A DNA stretch of 64,000 nt from Rachicladosporium sp. CCFEE 5018. Its lineage: Eukaryota; Ascomycota; Dothideomycetes; Cladosporiales; Cladosporiaceae. Location of the stretch: contig KZ111147.1 of assembly GCA_002077045.2 (NCBI GenBank), positions 106,700-170,699 on the forward strand. Direction: 5' to 3'. Positions 42,461 through 53,381 of this stretch are shown here, one piece after another (within the stretch, counting starts at the first letter, position 1; each line of letters opens with the position of its first letter). A program made the position numbers and the translations under genes. Under the pieces are notes generated by a model. That model was not told where the DNA came from, searched no databases, and saw only the letters and a list, made by a program, of their open reading frames with translations.

Positions 42461-43032
42461 CTTGGGGTGGTAGTTGGGGTGGTAGTTGGAGGGGTAGTAG
42501 TCGTTGTAGTTGTCGTCGTCGTCGTCGGAGTGGTAGTAGTCGGAGTTGTCGTCGTAGTCGTAGTCGTAGTCGTGGTAGTGCTAGGCTAAGGCGATAGAGT
42601 CAGCATCTACTCAGCGTCAGCAGGCTCATGCTTCAGCTTTACACGTACCGTTACTGTCTTCGTCACCGGGGTCTCGATACATGAGCACAGCGTCGAGAGG
42701 AATCCGCCCCCAATCTTTGTGCAAGACGTAAAGACAGAGCATGTCTTCCCGCAGGTCGTAGTCGTCGCTTTCGTACTTGTCGACGTGGTCGATGGCCTTG
42801 TAGTCGTTGCATGTGCGTATCTTGGCCTGAGGCGATGCTTGGGCGACTGCTTTGCAGCAGTCACAGTGATCGTTGCTTGGGGGTATCGCGACGAGCAGAA
42901 TGACTCCGCCGGTGGATACGCGGAGAGAAATAGAAGATCTTTGTACAGTCCGCTCGAGCAGACGGAGTATGCTGATACGCTGCTAGTCGCCCATAGAAGC
43001 GCGAAAAGCGCAATCGTCCTGCGAAACTGCAT
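42355..43032 (-). CDS. Secreted mucin-like protein with Cys-rich head and poly-Thr stalk
   Basis: Exons 42649-43032 and 42355-42585 with a 63-nt intron (GTACGT donor, GCTGACTC branch, TTAG acceptor); 204 residues. Residues 1-20 (MQFRRTIALFALLWATSSVS) form a signal peptide. A Cys-rich region follows (YSVCSSG, ESFCSSRYPQATITVT, TCGKTCSVFTSC, LCSCIETP). The second exon is almost entirely Thr with Pro breaks and ends shortly after MIPTTTPATTV. Such Thr runs are heavily O-mannosylated in fungi, giving an extended wall or surface stalk. No GPI tail is visible. Without the intron, reading stops at 42607 and the stalk is missed. Confidence 0.72.
42415..42459. repeat. CGT trinucleotide microsatellite, 15 units
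   Basis: Fifteen perfect CGT units on the plus strand, ACG (Thr) on the coding strand, inside the mucin exon. Likely hypervariable in length between strains. Confidence 0.9.
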
Positions 43033-44510
43033 TTTTGAGTCTATCTGGTGTGCACAGCAGAGATGCAAAGTCAGGGGAGCAAGCCTGTGCAACAGACATT
43101 GTCAAACGTCTTTGCTCGAGAGCTTGGAATGTTCGGCAGTATATGACTGGGAGTGACAAACTCGAAACCTACCAACTGGCAATTCGAGGTCTTGTGTCGT
43201 TATCCTTAGCGAAGTCTGTCGACTGGCAGTCTCGACGCATTCGGGGCGTGCTTGCCTCGCTACATATCCAACGCACCAATCGCGACACGTGTGCGACAGA
43301 GCTAGACCACGAGAGCCCGCAGTGTCGCGTCCAGAGTAAGCATTGTGGCGAGCTGAGCCAGATTTCTTACTGCTCTAGACTCGATTGTGCCTCCACTGTC
43401 ATGGACAAAAGCTGCCCTTGTGGCTGGAAGCTCCCTGCTAATTGAACCAGGAGCTTGCACAACACCGCGGTCTGAAACGAGTGGCAGATCCCGCAAGCCA
43501 TCATGACATGACATCGTGGCGCCTTTGGCCGAGTCCCTGTGCAGTTTGATGCGCTGTCCCAACCGGTGAGCAGGGTGGTCGTGATCGCTGAGTTCCCCTG
43601 TGATTTGACAGCCTCCAGCTATTAGAGGATCTGGAGGGCGTCAAGCGAGGATCGGTGAGCGATGCCGTCCGCTGATGTGACGTTCGTTCATCCCAGGTCG
43701 AGCACGGCAAGAAGATGCAGCAGTGCGCCGCCGACATGGTCAATGTGGCCGTTATATGTCAGTCAGCCAGCCACACAGACACCTAAGAGTCGCTCGCACA
43801 TGCCGGTCGCTTTCAAGGTCTGGTTCAGCAGCTGCAAGAAGGATACAACCAAGCGAGCCTTAGACCAATCGCGTCCAAGCTGCCGATGACATGGTGCTCG
43901 CGAATGTCACCACAAGGGTACAACTCAATGGGGACATCTGACAGCCATACCACCTAGGCAATTTTGGAGAAGAAGAGTTGAGACGAACACTGAGGCCGAG
44001 AGTCTGTGGAAGCCCTGCAAAATCGCGGAGAATCAATCGTTAATGGCACTGAGGACGTGGGATGTCTCGACAATGCGGCTGTTAGTCAGCTGAGGCGGCC
44101 CCACCTTGAGCCGCTGTCCTAATTTGACACGGAACACCTCTACTCCACTGACATGCTACATCTGCCACGGCAAGCTATCCTGTGGACACGGCGCAGTGGT
44201 GAAAAGCTGGCAGTCTAGATGTGGCGGCACTCGCTTGATGTGCATGGCCACTCGATGCAGCGCTTGTCCGCATGACTTGATGCGAATGCATCCCCCGGTA
44301 GGCACCGGCTTCCAGAACGCCCTACCTGATCGCTGCTAGGAAGCGCCCTTGTCACCCACGATGGAGATCATCTCTTGGCTCGTTTACAGTAGATTGCCCG
44401 GCGTCTCAGGGTCCGAGACACAGGCATGCTAGGTGATCGTTTCGTTGTTCTGTTCATCTTTGCGTTGATGTCGAATTGTGACTGTCGTCGACGAGGCATC
44501 GATCTCCAAG
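43033..44510. other. Intergenic, no gene seen
   Basis: About 1.5 kb between the divergent mucin (minus) and mannosyltransferase (plus) genes. Only short overlapping frames are present; none has recognisable content. Confidence 0.55.
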
Positions 44511-46378
44511 ATGTCCGTTTACGCGTCTCGATCTCGACTCCGCAGGCGGACGATTATCTGCAGAGGACTGGCGCTCTTACTGGCCGCTAGCATATGCTAC
44601 TTCCTGCTGGTGAGCCCAACGCAAGTCCAGGCAAGCCCGGTGGAGCGGAGTTCGCTCAAGCCGCAGGAAGATCATGCCGAGGAGCGCGAGGCCAGAGACG
44701 TGCGAGAAGTGTCCGCTGAGGCTACAAGCCCAGCTGCGAAGCGACGGACAGAACCTGTACAGCTGACCCTGGAGGAGAGCAAGTCAGAGACAACCAGCTC
44801 TCTACCGGCCACAGCTGCGCCGACAGCTGAGATCAAGACGGCTCCGGTCGACAAGCATACGAAAGACGACGATGCAGCCTTCGCCAAAGCTCTGCAGCAT
44901 GGCATCAATCTGTTGCCGACTGGGCTCGCCTTGAAGGGTCTGCTCAGTCCTATTGACGAAGCTGGAGTACAGCTTCTCCGGGCGCTGGGAGACAGGGTTC
45001 GTGTCTTTGCTGAAGCTTTCGCGGCCTGGGAGGCAATTCACACCACGGGTTCCGGCGATGTCCTGCGCGAGGACGGCATTATCAAGCGCATTCGGGGGTT
45101 GCCGAAGACGAAGACCGAAGTCCGCAACCTCGTCAAAGGGTATGATGCTCTACGATCCTACATCAGCTCTTCTGAGGCGAGGCTGTTCCCAGGGACAATG
45201 GCCATGTATGGCAACCACATGGCGCTGCATCAGAGCTTTGCAGGACGCGGGATTGTATTGACTGCCGGCAATGATCATGTTCCGTACTTACTGACTGGCA
45301 TCACCACCTTCCGCAAGCTTGGCTGCGATCTGCCTATAGAGGTCATGTATCTGGGTGACAATGACATAAGCGCCGATCTGCGAGATGAGCTCGAAAAACT
45401 ACCTGGTGTGATCACTCGCGATCTGAAGAAGATGGTGAACGACGTCGGATGGGAGTTGGCAGGTAGGTCTTCTCAATTCTTCTACTCATTGGGATTTTGC
45501 TGACCAAAGCCACAGGTTGGGCTGCTAAGCCCTGGGCGATCTTGATGTCCTCGTTTCGCGAGGCCCTCTTCATAGATGCCGACGCACTCTTTCTCACATC
45601 ACCCACAACTCTGTTCGACTCGCCACAGTATGCTAAGACTGGTGCCCTCTTCTTTCTCGACCGCAACATCTCGCCTGAGTCAAAGCGAGGCTGGCTTCGT
45701 ACGGTTATCCCGCCACCTTACTCAGCCCAAGTCAAGAGCTCTCGACTCTGGACAGGCGAGTCAGGCCACCAGCAAGAGAGTGGCGTGGTGCTGGTGGACA
45801 AACGGAAGCATTTCGTTCCGCTATTGCTTTGCGCCAGACTGAATGGGCAGGATCGGGATAGTGACTCCGACAAAGGCAAGCAGGGAGTTTATGATATGGT
45901 GTACGGGGACAAAGAGACTTTCTGGCTGAGCTGGGAGCTGGCGGGAGATGTTGAGTATTCATTCCACCAAGGCGGAGCTGGTGTCATGGGCAGACTGAAC
46001 GGAACCGAGGAGATCGATGTGGAGGGCAAAGTGAAGCAAGTCTCGCTCGCTGAGGCAGCTGAAGCGCACAAAGGGAAGAACATAACAGTCTGCGCTCCGC
46101 AACTGCTCCATCTGGATACCGACGGACGACCACTGTGGTTTAATGGCTGGATCTCGAAGGACAAGAATGAGCGGAGCGGGAATGTCGACATCAGTGCATT
46201 TCAGGTTTTCCTGGAGGAGCCGGAGTATAAAGCTGCCAATGGCGAGAACAATATGTGGGAGATACATGAGGCGAATGTCTGTTGCTTGACTGCGCCGAAG
46301 TTCTCGACGTTCACGAAGGAGGAGAAGGAGGTGCTGCAGATGATTCTGGATACTGCGAAGAGCGTGGACTGGAGCTGA
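44511..46378 (+). CDS. MNN1-type alpha-1,3-mannosyltransferase (GT71)
   Basis: Exons 44511-45462 and 45516-46378, intron 53 nt; 604 residues. Type II Golgi enzyme that adds mannose to N- and O-linked glycans. A basic N-terminus is followed by a signal anchor (ICRGLALLLAASICYFLLV), a Ser/Glu-rich stem and the catalytic domain: GRGIVLTAGNDHVPYLLTGI, LPIEVMYLGDND, then after the splice FREALFIDADALFLTSP, where DAD is the metal-binding DxD. ESGVVLVDKRKH and a downstream ENNMWEI stretch are also typical. It could act on the Thr-rich secreted proteins nearby, but no specific link is shown. Confidence 0.9.
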
Positions 46379-47000
46379 GATTCAGGTTGAAGACACACTT
46401 AGTGCGATATTCTCGATCGTAGTGTCGAAACCGAGCGCAACCCCAGTACAAGGCAAACCAGCTTGCCAGCAGCCGAGCCGGCAGCTTGAGGTGACCCAGC
46501 TATCCGCAGCAGATCAGAGGGCCAACAGCGACTAGTGATGGATTAGAGAATCCGTGTACTCCCGCTGCGGCCTAAGTCCCCAGAGTCCGGTCTCTGAACA
46601 CTATTCGACAAAGATTACTGGCCCACAGGAGTGGCGTTCCAAAGCCGTGCTATCGGCGCAGCTTCGACGGATCCACTGCATGTACATCCGCAGGAGGACG
46701 GTGGCGACGATTTCGACCTACCCATGCAAGGCAGATGCTCTGATGCTGCTCTCCATACATCCAGTGGAAGGAAGTAGAGCTAAGATGAAGAGATGTCGCG
46801 CGTGAATCAGTAGTGGTTGCAATCTCCGCTATACACTGGGATGGGCCAGCCCGTAACAGGACTCGGATGTACATGCTCCGATATGAAAGCGAAAGGGGAA
46901 GAGGAGACTCGGTCTTGCACTCACCTAGATCAATACTTACCAGCAATCTAGACGCTGGCCAACGTAGATTGCAGCAGATTAGTGTCCCGTTTTCCAACAT
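46379..47000. other. Intergenic, convergent
   Basis: About 620 bp with no recognisable gene; short frames on both strands only. Confidence 0.55.
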
Positions 47001-47948
47001 TCATGCAACGCGATCGCCGTGTGAGCCCCGACCATTACCCCTACCTTTGCCCCTGCCCCTGCCTCTGTCTGGTGGTGCCCGCCTGGCTCTTTCTCGAGCT
47101 TCTGTGACAGCGCGATCATTGCACATCTGCGTGCAGAGGCGGAACATGACCGCGGGACGAATACGTGCCGTCAGATCCTGCTTGTAGACGCTCACGACGT
47201 GCTCCCTCAGGCGCTCGGCCGCACTCCATATCGTCTCCAGCGTGAAATCCTGACTCACCGTTATGTCGCGGCCATGCTGGCAGGACTCTGCTAGGTTCAA
47301 GATCTGTTGGACACGACTCAAGTCACCCACGTCGATGATTTGCACACGAGCGTCGCCAAGTAGTCCGAAGAGACCCGTTGCGGCGGCGGGTCTGATCTGT
47401 GAATGGACTACGATGGTGTGCACAACTACCTGCCAGCTCGTACGTCGGTTTAACAACTCGAGGTCGTGGGGTCTTTTGGTGTAGCTTTGGAAGAGGTATT
47501 CGGCCGTCAAAGACACGTTCCCAGATACATCCTGGCCGACGCGCACCAGGTGCTCAAGAGCGTCGCCTTTACAGTAGAATTCGGCTTCATTGGATTGTAC
47601 CCAGTTCAAATGCAGCGACTCGCGCAAAGGGTCCTGCCAGGTTTCATAGATGGCCGTCGCGACGTACCAGTCTGCACTTTTCGTATCCGTGGCAAAGGTC
47701 ATGGAAGCACCAGTCTCATGAGCCACTTTACGTGATTCGTGGCATACCTCCGTAATGAGTGGGGGGTGACTGTTCTTGCTCGAAGTATCACCAAGACAGC
47801 ATACAAGTCGCTGATCCCAGTGAACGTTGTCCGGTACTGGGGTGTCGAGCTCACGGACGCGATTGGGTAGGCAGAAGCGCCAGATTTGCTCCCGGGAATC
47901 GAGAGGAAGGCGTAGGAAAGGATGAAATGTTCGTTCTGATGTCGACAT
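47001..47948 (-). CDS. 2EXR-domain protein with Arg/Gly tail
   Basis: Intronless; 315 residues. The N-terminal domain FHPFLRLPLDSREQIWRFCL followed by PPLITEVCHESRKVAHE is the 2EXR pattern, an F-box-like motif found in large families in filamentous ascomycetes. The middle has no known domain. The last 30 residues are a simple GR/GK/GN repeat (RGRGRGKGRGNGRG), similar to RNA-binding RGG tails. Biological role unknown. Confidence 0.8.
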   Translation of the reverse strand: MSTSERTFHPFLRLPLDSREQIWRFCLPNRVRELDTPVPDNVHWDQRLVCCLGDTSSKNSHPPLITEVCHESRKVAHETGASMTFATDTKSADWYVATAIYETWQDPLRESLHLNWVQSNEAEFYCKGDALEHLVRVGQDVSGNVSLTAEYLFQSYTKRPHDLELLNRRTSWQVVVHTIVVHSQIRPAAATGLFGLLGDARVQIIDVGDLSRVQQILNLAESCQHGRDITVSQDFTLETIWSAAERLREHVVSVYKQDLTARIRPAVMFRLCTQMCNDRAVTEARERARRAPPDRGRGRGKGRGNGRGSHGDRVA

Positions 47949-48461
47949 TGCGGCTCACCTAGCTTCAGTCTGTGGAGACGTAGGAGAGGTCGGTGACCGA
48001 GGGGATCTTTGCATAGCCTAGATCCCAAGGCCGGATGTTCTGATCACGGCGATGCATGATGACTAATACTCCCACCCGAACTGACCGAAATGTTGCTTTG
48101 CCGTGCTAGGGTGGGGTAAAACGGTATCCAGGCCGTTGACTTGAGCTTCGGTTCAACTCGAAATAACAGTCCCTTTCAATGTGCGGACGAATGGGAGTCA
48201 TGGCTAGAATTGATAGATGGCTAGAGTGGTCTATGAGTGTGATCCATGGAACTGAACTGAAGCGTATCCGCCGAATGCCACTTCACTCGATGTCAGACTT
48301 GACTGTTCGATCACTTTGGTTCGGCAGTCATGGGGAATCGTCAGACCAAGCCGATGAGGATCAGACGTATCTTGTAGACCATATACAGTAATTCTGAACA
48401 CTTGCCCATCCGAAAATCAGTGGAGAGATGGCACATCCGCCCTTCTCAACTTTAGATGCCC
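47949..48461. other. Intergenic, no gene seen
   Basis: Upstream of the 2EXR gene and of the tRNA gene. No recognisable feature. Confidence 0.55.
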
Positions 48462-48546
48462 GATCCAGTAGTGAAACGGTATCATACGCGCTTGCCATTA
48501 GACAAGCATCCTGCGCGTGGCCCGAGTTCGACTCTCGGCTGGTTCA
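48462..48546 (+). tRNA. tRNA-Gly(GCC) with 14-nt intron
   Basis: Cloverleaf read by eye: acceptor stem GATCCAG/CTGGTTC (one T-T mismatch at the third pair), D arm GTGA/TCAT with a GG-containing loop, anticodon stem CGCGC/GCGCG, T arm CCGAG-TTCGACT-CTCGG and discriminator A at 48546. The anticodon GCC is at 48494-48496. The 21-base space between the anticodon stem halves fits a 7-nt loop plus a 14-nt intron (48498-48511) placed one base 3' of the anticodon, the canonical eukaryotic position. The A box, the B box (GAGTTCGACTC) and a following T run are present. Without the intron it is 71 nt, normal for tRNA-Gly. Confidence 0.88.
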
Positions 48547-48552
48547 ATAATA

Positions 48553-48557
48553 TTTTT
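48553..48557 (+). terminator. RNA polymerase III terminator of tRNA-Gly
   Basis: A run of five T begins seven bases after the tRNA 3' end, the usual Pol III stop signal. Confidence 0.75.
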
Positions 48558-49361
48558 GCCGTTTTGCTTGCGTTGGGGAGGTCTGGGAGGGTCCTGGCAG
48601 CGGGGCCTTGATCGGCTCCAAGCTGCAGCGAAGAGGCAGTACAACAGAGGGCCGTGGCAGTATGCTAGCAATGCACAAGGTCTATTGTTTGTACAAGCCA
48701 AAGAATGTCTCGGGGTTCGACCGTCAAGAGTATGATTAACTTAGACGGAAGTCCAAGACAGCAGCATTGTGGAAAACAGAAGGCAGCATAGCTAGGAAAG
48801 GATAGATGGCATAGCAGGTAGAGTAAGTCTATAATGTGAGAAAAGGGTAGAGAATGTAGACAGGAAACACTAGATGATCCTGTGAGGGTAGATTAGACGA
48901 CGCCATAGAGGGAAAGTAAACGGTATGATGAGTGGAAGCGAGCAAAATTTGGAGTACATAGGACTTGGCAGCTGCTGAACTGATCATGGGCATGCCGTTG
49001 CATATATACTGGAGGGCGTCGGCTGCCTTGTCCGTACGATTCTGCTTGAGTAGTCTCTCCGGAGCCATCCATCGAAGTCTCTGGGTACTCTTTCGATCAC
49101 CAGAGATGGTCGAGAACCCCTACCGTCGGTGTCTACTGCGCTATCGCCCACGGGGCAGTTGTCACTACCCAAGCGAGCATTGGTCGTATTCACTATACTT
49201 CCATGACCGCGGTTGGTGTAAGACAATGTGTCCAGTACCGAGGCGAGGCGAAGTCCGACCATCGATCAGCTGTATTGACGAGACGGTTCGTCTTCCAGGT
49301 CAGCCCAGCCCGGGGCACCGTCAACGAGCATCGCAACTCAATACAGCAGCGCTCAGCTCGG
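48558..49361. other. Intergenic, no gene seen
   Basis: About 800 bp between the tRNA and the 3' end of the DXO/Rai1 gene. Open frames here are shadows or lack any known sequence. Confidence 0.55.
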
Positions 49362-50770
49362 TCACTCCCCCGACGGACCAAGCTTTGTCGCCACCTGCTT
49401 CGCCAGCATGCGCTCTCGACATGCTCTGAAGGACGGCTTGACGATCGAATCAACACTGACATCCTCGATCGGGAAGACATTGATCGTGCAGCTCTTGGGC
49501 TTCCGCGAGATCCGCCATACGATCCCATCACCCTGTACATTCGTCTTCAAGAACCTCAACACCTCTGCCGCGAAGTTGATGCAAATATTGCCGTCCCAAG
49601 TCCCCTGGCCTTGGCGCTTAACCATACCAGGGATCTTCTGCGTCTCATGTTCTTGCAAGCGCAGCAAGTGGCCATCCGGAGACCTGAAACCGACAATGAT
49701 CTTCGGCACTCCGAGCAAGAACGACTGAGCCCAGAACTTCAGCAGCTTCCTCTCGTACTTGATGTCGTCGCGCTGATCGACCAGCTGTTGCGATGTCTTG
49801 AGCTCAACCCAAGGGATAGGGTCATCTGCGTTGTCCGGCTTCGCTCCCATGACTGCATCGACTTCGCCACCAAGGATGAGGCTAGTGTCGCCAATCCCAG
49901 TGGTTACTATGGAGCAATATTGAGCTTCGTTGCTGACAATGACACTATCGCGGGACTCGATCTCTGCTCGCGGGACCTCTGCCCACGGCTTGCGCAGGGT
50001 CGACAGTGCCTCAAACTTGTAGCCTACGTTATACACCGTCAGCGGAATCGAACGTACGGAACAAACGAATACCACGTACCCCAATACTGCATCATGTCCT
50101 GCGATGGACGTGCACCATGTGGCACTGACTTCGGCCGCCCGTTGTTCGCTGGCATGGACTTGGCTGCTTTGTGTTCTTCGAGAAAGCTGGTTGCTGTCAG
50201 TACAGAGCTCTTGATTAGACCGCATTATTCTCACATTGTACCCTACGCTACAATCAGCTCGCTACTGGTGCATGGGAAGACTCTTCGTAGCCCACCTGAA
50301 AGCAAGTGGCGTTCATCTCGAACTCGCTGAACATATCAAACGGAGCTGTCATGATCTGAAAGAGGTGTCAACCTATGCTTTGACCCTCCCATCGCCGCAC
50401 CGAACCCGTCAAGTAAACACACCTTCGTCATCATGCCTCTCCAGGTAATGAGATCAGCCTTGACAACATGGCCATCCCTCTCCTCATACGCTGCAATTGT
50501 GTCGAGCAAGGCGTCCAAATGCTCGTTGATGCTGTCGTCATGCTTTCGGAATTTCTCAAATCCATTCGAGAGACTGACATTCGCCCTATGCTGCTCGCCC
50601 TCGCCCGGAACATTAATGAACGGAGGATAGTAGTAGCTCAGCGACTGATCCGACAGCGGATGTAACGAGTGTTCGTCGTCATAGCTGAAGTACGCAATCT
50701 CGCGTGGCCGCTTTATGGCAGTCTTGGCGACGACGAAGCGGTCCAGAGGATGGATTGCAAACGTGGCCAT
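49362..50770 (-). CDS. RAI1: DXO/Rai1-family decapping and 5'-3' RNA nuclease
   Basis: Five exons: 50423-50770, 50296-50355, 50235-50242 (8 nt), 50080-50186 and 49362-50023. Together they give 394 residues with no leftover base. Rai1/DXO removes incomplete or NAD caps and partners the exonuclease Rat1/Xrn2. Visible motifs are IKRPREIAYFSYDDEH, DALLDTIAAYEERDG, ITWRGMMTKIM, MNATCFQGTIFLEEH (restored only with the microexon), MMQYWGYKFEAL, then the catalytic acidic residues in LILGGEVDAV and WVELKTS, KLLKFWAQSFLLGVPKIIVG and GTWDGNICINFA. Likely nuclear. It shares a divergent promoter with the Hsp40 gene. Confidence 0.9.
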
Positions 50771-51298
50771 GCTCCAAAGCGATCATTTTGGCATCTTGCT
50801 CGCTCCGACGAGGGCCCTACTGGATGGAGAGCAAACAAGGGGTCTCGACTAGCTCATGCACTCCGCGAAGATCCCGCAACCTTATCTGCACAGGCTACGG
50901 ACCGCTGCTTGGCACGCTTCCTTCTTGGACGTGAAGATGTATTCCTATCCAGTTTCGTCGTCTCCAACACACCGTTCAATGACTTAGGGTGAGCATCTCT
51001 GCAGTAGCGTCACAGCTAGATACGCCTTCATCCATGCAATGCTTCACAGCGGCCTCACTGTCCAGTCACGTGATGGAAGCTTCTCGTAGCTTCCACAGAT
51101 TGGCCGGAAGTGACTGGCAATCCAGGCGGTGCATAGCATCTTCGCGATTGAGACGCATACGAGCCATTCGTACAACCTTACTTCCCGTTGAGCACACTAG
51201 GCATTTTCTCTTTCTACTCACCAATTGCGATCCCTCAATCATCAAAACTTTTCGGCTAACCACAGCTGATTGCACATTATACCAACAACACAGACAAA
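50771..51298. promoter_or_regulatory. Divergent promoter region, DXO/Rai1 and Hsp40
   Basis: About 530 bp between the two start codons. It contains gGAAgcTTCt at 51075-51084, two inverted nGAAn units of a heat-shock element, about 215 bases before the Hsp40 start. A third unit is imperfect. No clear TATA box. Confidence 0.4.
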
Positions 51299-52267
51299 AT
51301 GGTAGCTGACACAAAGCTTTACGATCGTCTCTCGATCCCTCCAACAGCGACTGCAGATGAGATCAAGAAAGCTTACCGCAAAGCTGCCTTGAAGAACCAC
51401 CCAGATAAGAATCCTGCAGGTGCGGAGAAGTTCAAAGAAGCAGGCGAGGCCTACGAAATTCTGTCAGACCCCGAGAAACGCAAGACCTACGACGACTACG
51501 GTTATGACTTTATCACTGGCAAAGGTGGGCCTGCGCCGCAAGAGGGCATGCCGGGAGGCAACCCATTCGCAGGCGGCGGAATGCCCGGAGGCTTCGGGGG
51601 AATGCCCTCGGGAGGCGGGACGAGGACATTTTCCTTCAACATGGGAGGCCCTCAAGGAGGAGGTAGAGGAGGGTTCAGCGGCTTCTCAGATCCGAACGAC
51701 ATATTCGCGCAATTCATGAAGAGCGCAGGGGGAGGCGCGGGAGGAGACGATGATGGCTTTGAGGGGATGTTCGGAGGTAGTGGGAGTCCATTCGGAGGCT
51801 TCGGAACAGGAAGTCGAAGAGCAGCTGGTCCTACATCTTTCGGCGGCGCTGGCGTGCGGCGGCGGGAAGCAGAGCCCGAGACCACTGTTGTCGAGAAGCC
51901 CATCGCCATATCACTGGAGGACATCTATGAGGGCACGACGAAGAAGTTGAAAGTGCAACGAAAGACCTACGATGCTCAAACTGGCAAGCAGAGCGTTGAG
52001 GACAAGATCCTTAGCGTGCCCATTAAGAAGGGTCTCAAAGCTGGCTCAAAGATCAAATATCCTGATATGGGCGATCAAGTGGAAGGCGGAACGCAAGATC
52101 TACATTTCATCGTGAAGGAGAAGCCACATCCGCTTTTCACGCGAGATGGGGACGACTTGAAGCACAGGGTTGATATTGATCTGAAGGAGGCTTTGACGGG
52201 CTGGTCAAGAACGGTAGCCACGATCGATAAGAGGCAAGTCAATGTCTCGAGTGCGGGTCCGACACAG
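51299..52267 (+). CDS. Type II Hsp40 co-chaperone (Sis1/DNAJB type), 3' end cut by gap
   Basis: The first 323 residues of a J-protein that stimulates Hsp70 ATPase and delivers clients. The J domain covers residues 1-70 with the HPD motif in KNHPDKNPAGAEKF. A long Gly/Phe-Met-rich region follows (about 80-190) with repeated GGMPGG and FGG units, and then the C-terminal peptide-binding domains (ISLEDIYEGTTKKLKVQRK, SVPIKKGLKAGSKIKYPDMG). No zinc finger is present, so it is type II. The last part of domain II and the dimerisation tail lie in the gap. Confidence 0.92.
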
Positions 52268-52367
52268 NNNNNNNNNNNNNNNNNNNNNNNNNNNNNNNNN
52301 NNNNNNNNNNNNNNNNNNNNNNNNNNNNNNNNNNNNNNNNNNNNNNNNNNNNNNNNNNNNNNNNNNN
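52268..52367. other. Assembly gap, 100 N
   Basis: Exactly 100 unknown bases. The left flank is inside the Hsp40 coding sequence; the right flank is inside the ubiquitin protease coding sequence. Two unrelated genes cut at both edges suggest scaffolding across contigs. Confidence 0.99.
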
Positions 52368-52836
52368 GATGGTGCCCGCAATGCATACTCGATGTTTGAT
52401 TCACTGATGTTGTCGATTCCGTAGCCATGTACTCGAGCCAAGATTGCCTTTGCCTTCTTGTCGTCCTTCTTGTCGGACTTTCGGTGATGTCCATCGTCGG
52501 CTGTGAAGATGCCTCGAAAGTGCTCGGGAGGCTGTGCTGTCTGTGAGTGGGCTGTCAGCTACCGAATCTGGGGCCATAGTTTGCAATGGCGTCTACAGCG
52601 ACAACACACGACGCACGCTGCCTCTTGCGTGGAGACTCGTCATATTCTGAAGCCGCTCCATCAAGTGAGAACACTTGTGTGCTGGTACGCGAGACTCCGC
52701 TGTCGCGTCGTCCGGGCTCAACGAGTAGTGGCATGCTGTCGCGCTCAGCGCTGATATCTTCCTCAGTCCGACTACGCCGCCATCGCCGCCACGTCCCGCG
52801 CATACTACAGCCGGAGTAATGAGGGAGGATATGCAT
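52368..52836 (-). CDS. Ubiquitin-specific protease, copy C, 5' fragment cut by gap
   Basis: The first exon (52597-52836) and the start of the second (52368-52540), with a 56-nt intron, match copy B closely, including GIFTADDGHHRKSDK and ILARVHGYGIDNI. The catalytic Cys and everything after it lie in or beyond the gap. It may be the missing 5' part of the gene whose 3' part is copy A at the window start. Confidence 0.75.
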
Positions 52837-53381
52837 ACTTTACTAGCTGTATGCTGTGGGACCACACCATGATGCTCCTTTGTGTGCTTCTTTTCTCTCC
52901 GACTAAGAAAGCGTTGCACCCCGCTCATCGTTCGTGATCGCTCCTTGCTAGACTCTCCATCCAGTACCACAATACCGAAGTAGTCGCTGTGGTATGATCA
53001 CTGTTTGCTGTTGCCTCCTGGACGGTGTTGACTGAGACGAGCCACTCTTCGGCAGCGCCTCGTGACTTACGTGGTGTGTCACTAGCCGTTGGGTGTCGGA
53101 CAGTGAAGCGTTGCACGTCTCCGTCTGCGCTTCTTGGCAGTTGACACCTTCACTCTGTCAGTCCACATTGTGTAGTCAGAGCTATAGTACATTGTGATAT
53201 GCGGTTGCTCGGTGCATTGGCAGCGCGTGGCTTGACGTGCCGCGAGATTGCCCCACCATCCCGCAATTCCGAACCTTGCTCAATGACTAGACTCAATTAG
53301 GTAGGGCCGCAGGTTTTCGGGGATGAACATTGAAGATGGGGATGAGAGATCATCGACATATCCACCGAAGCACACTCCACA
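52837..53381. promoter_or_regulatory. Shared divergent promoter region, copy C
   Basis: Counterpart of 23481-24025, near-identical with scattered single changes. No specific site stands out. Confidence 0.5.

Noticed and set aside
42212..42589. 125-codon plus frame rich in Val
   Set aside because: Antisense reading of the trinucleotide repeat. The minus strand gives a signal peptide, Cys pattern and consistent splice sites.
49203..50330. 375-codon plus frame
   Set aside because: Shadow of the DXO/Rai1 gene on the opposite strand.
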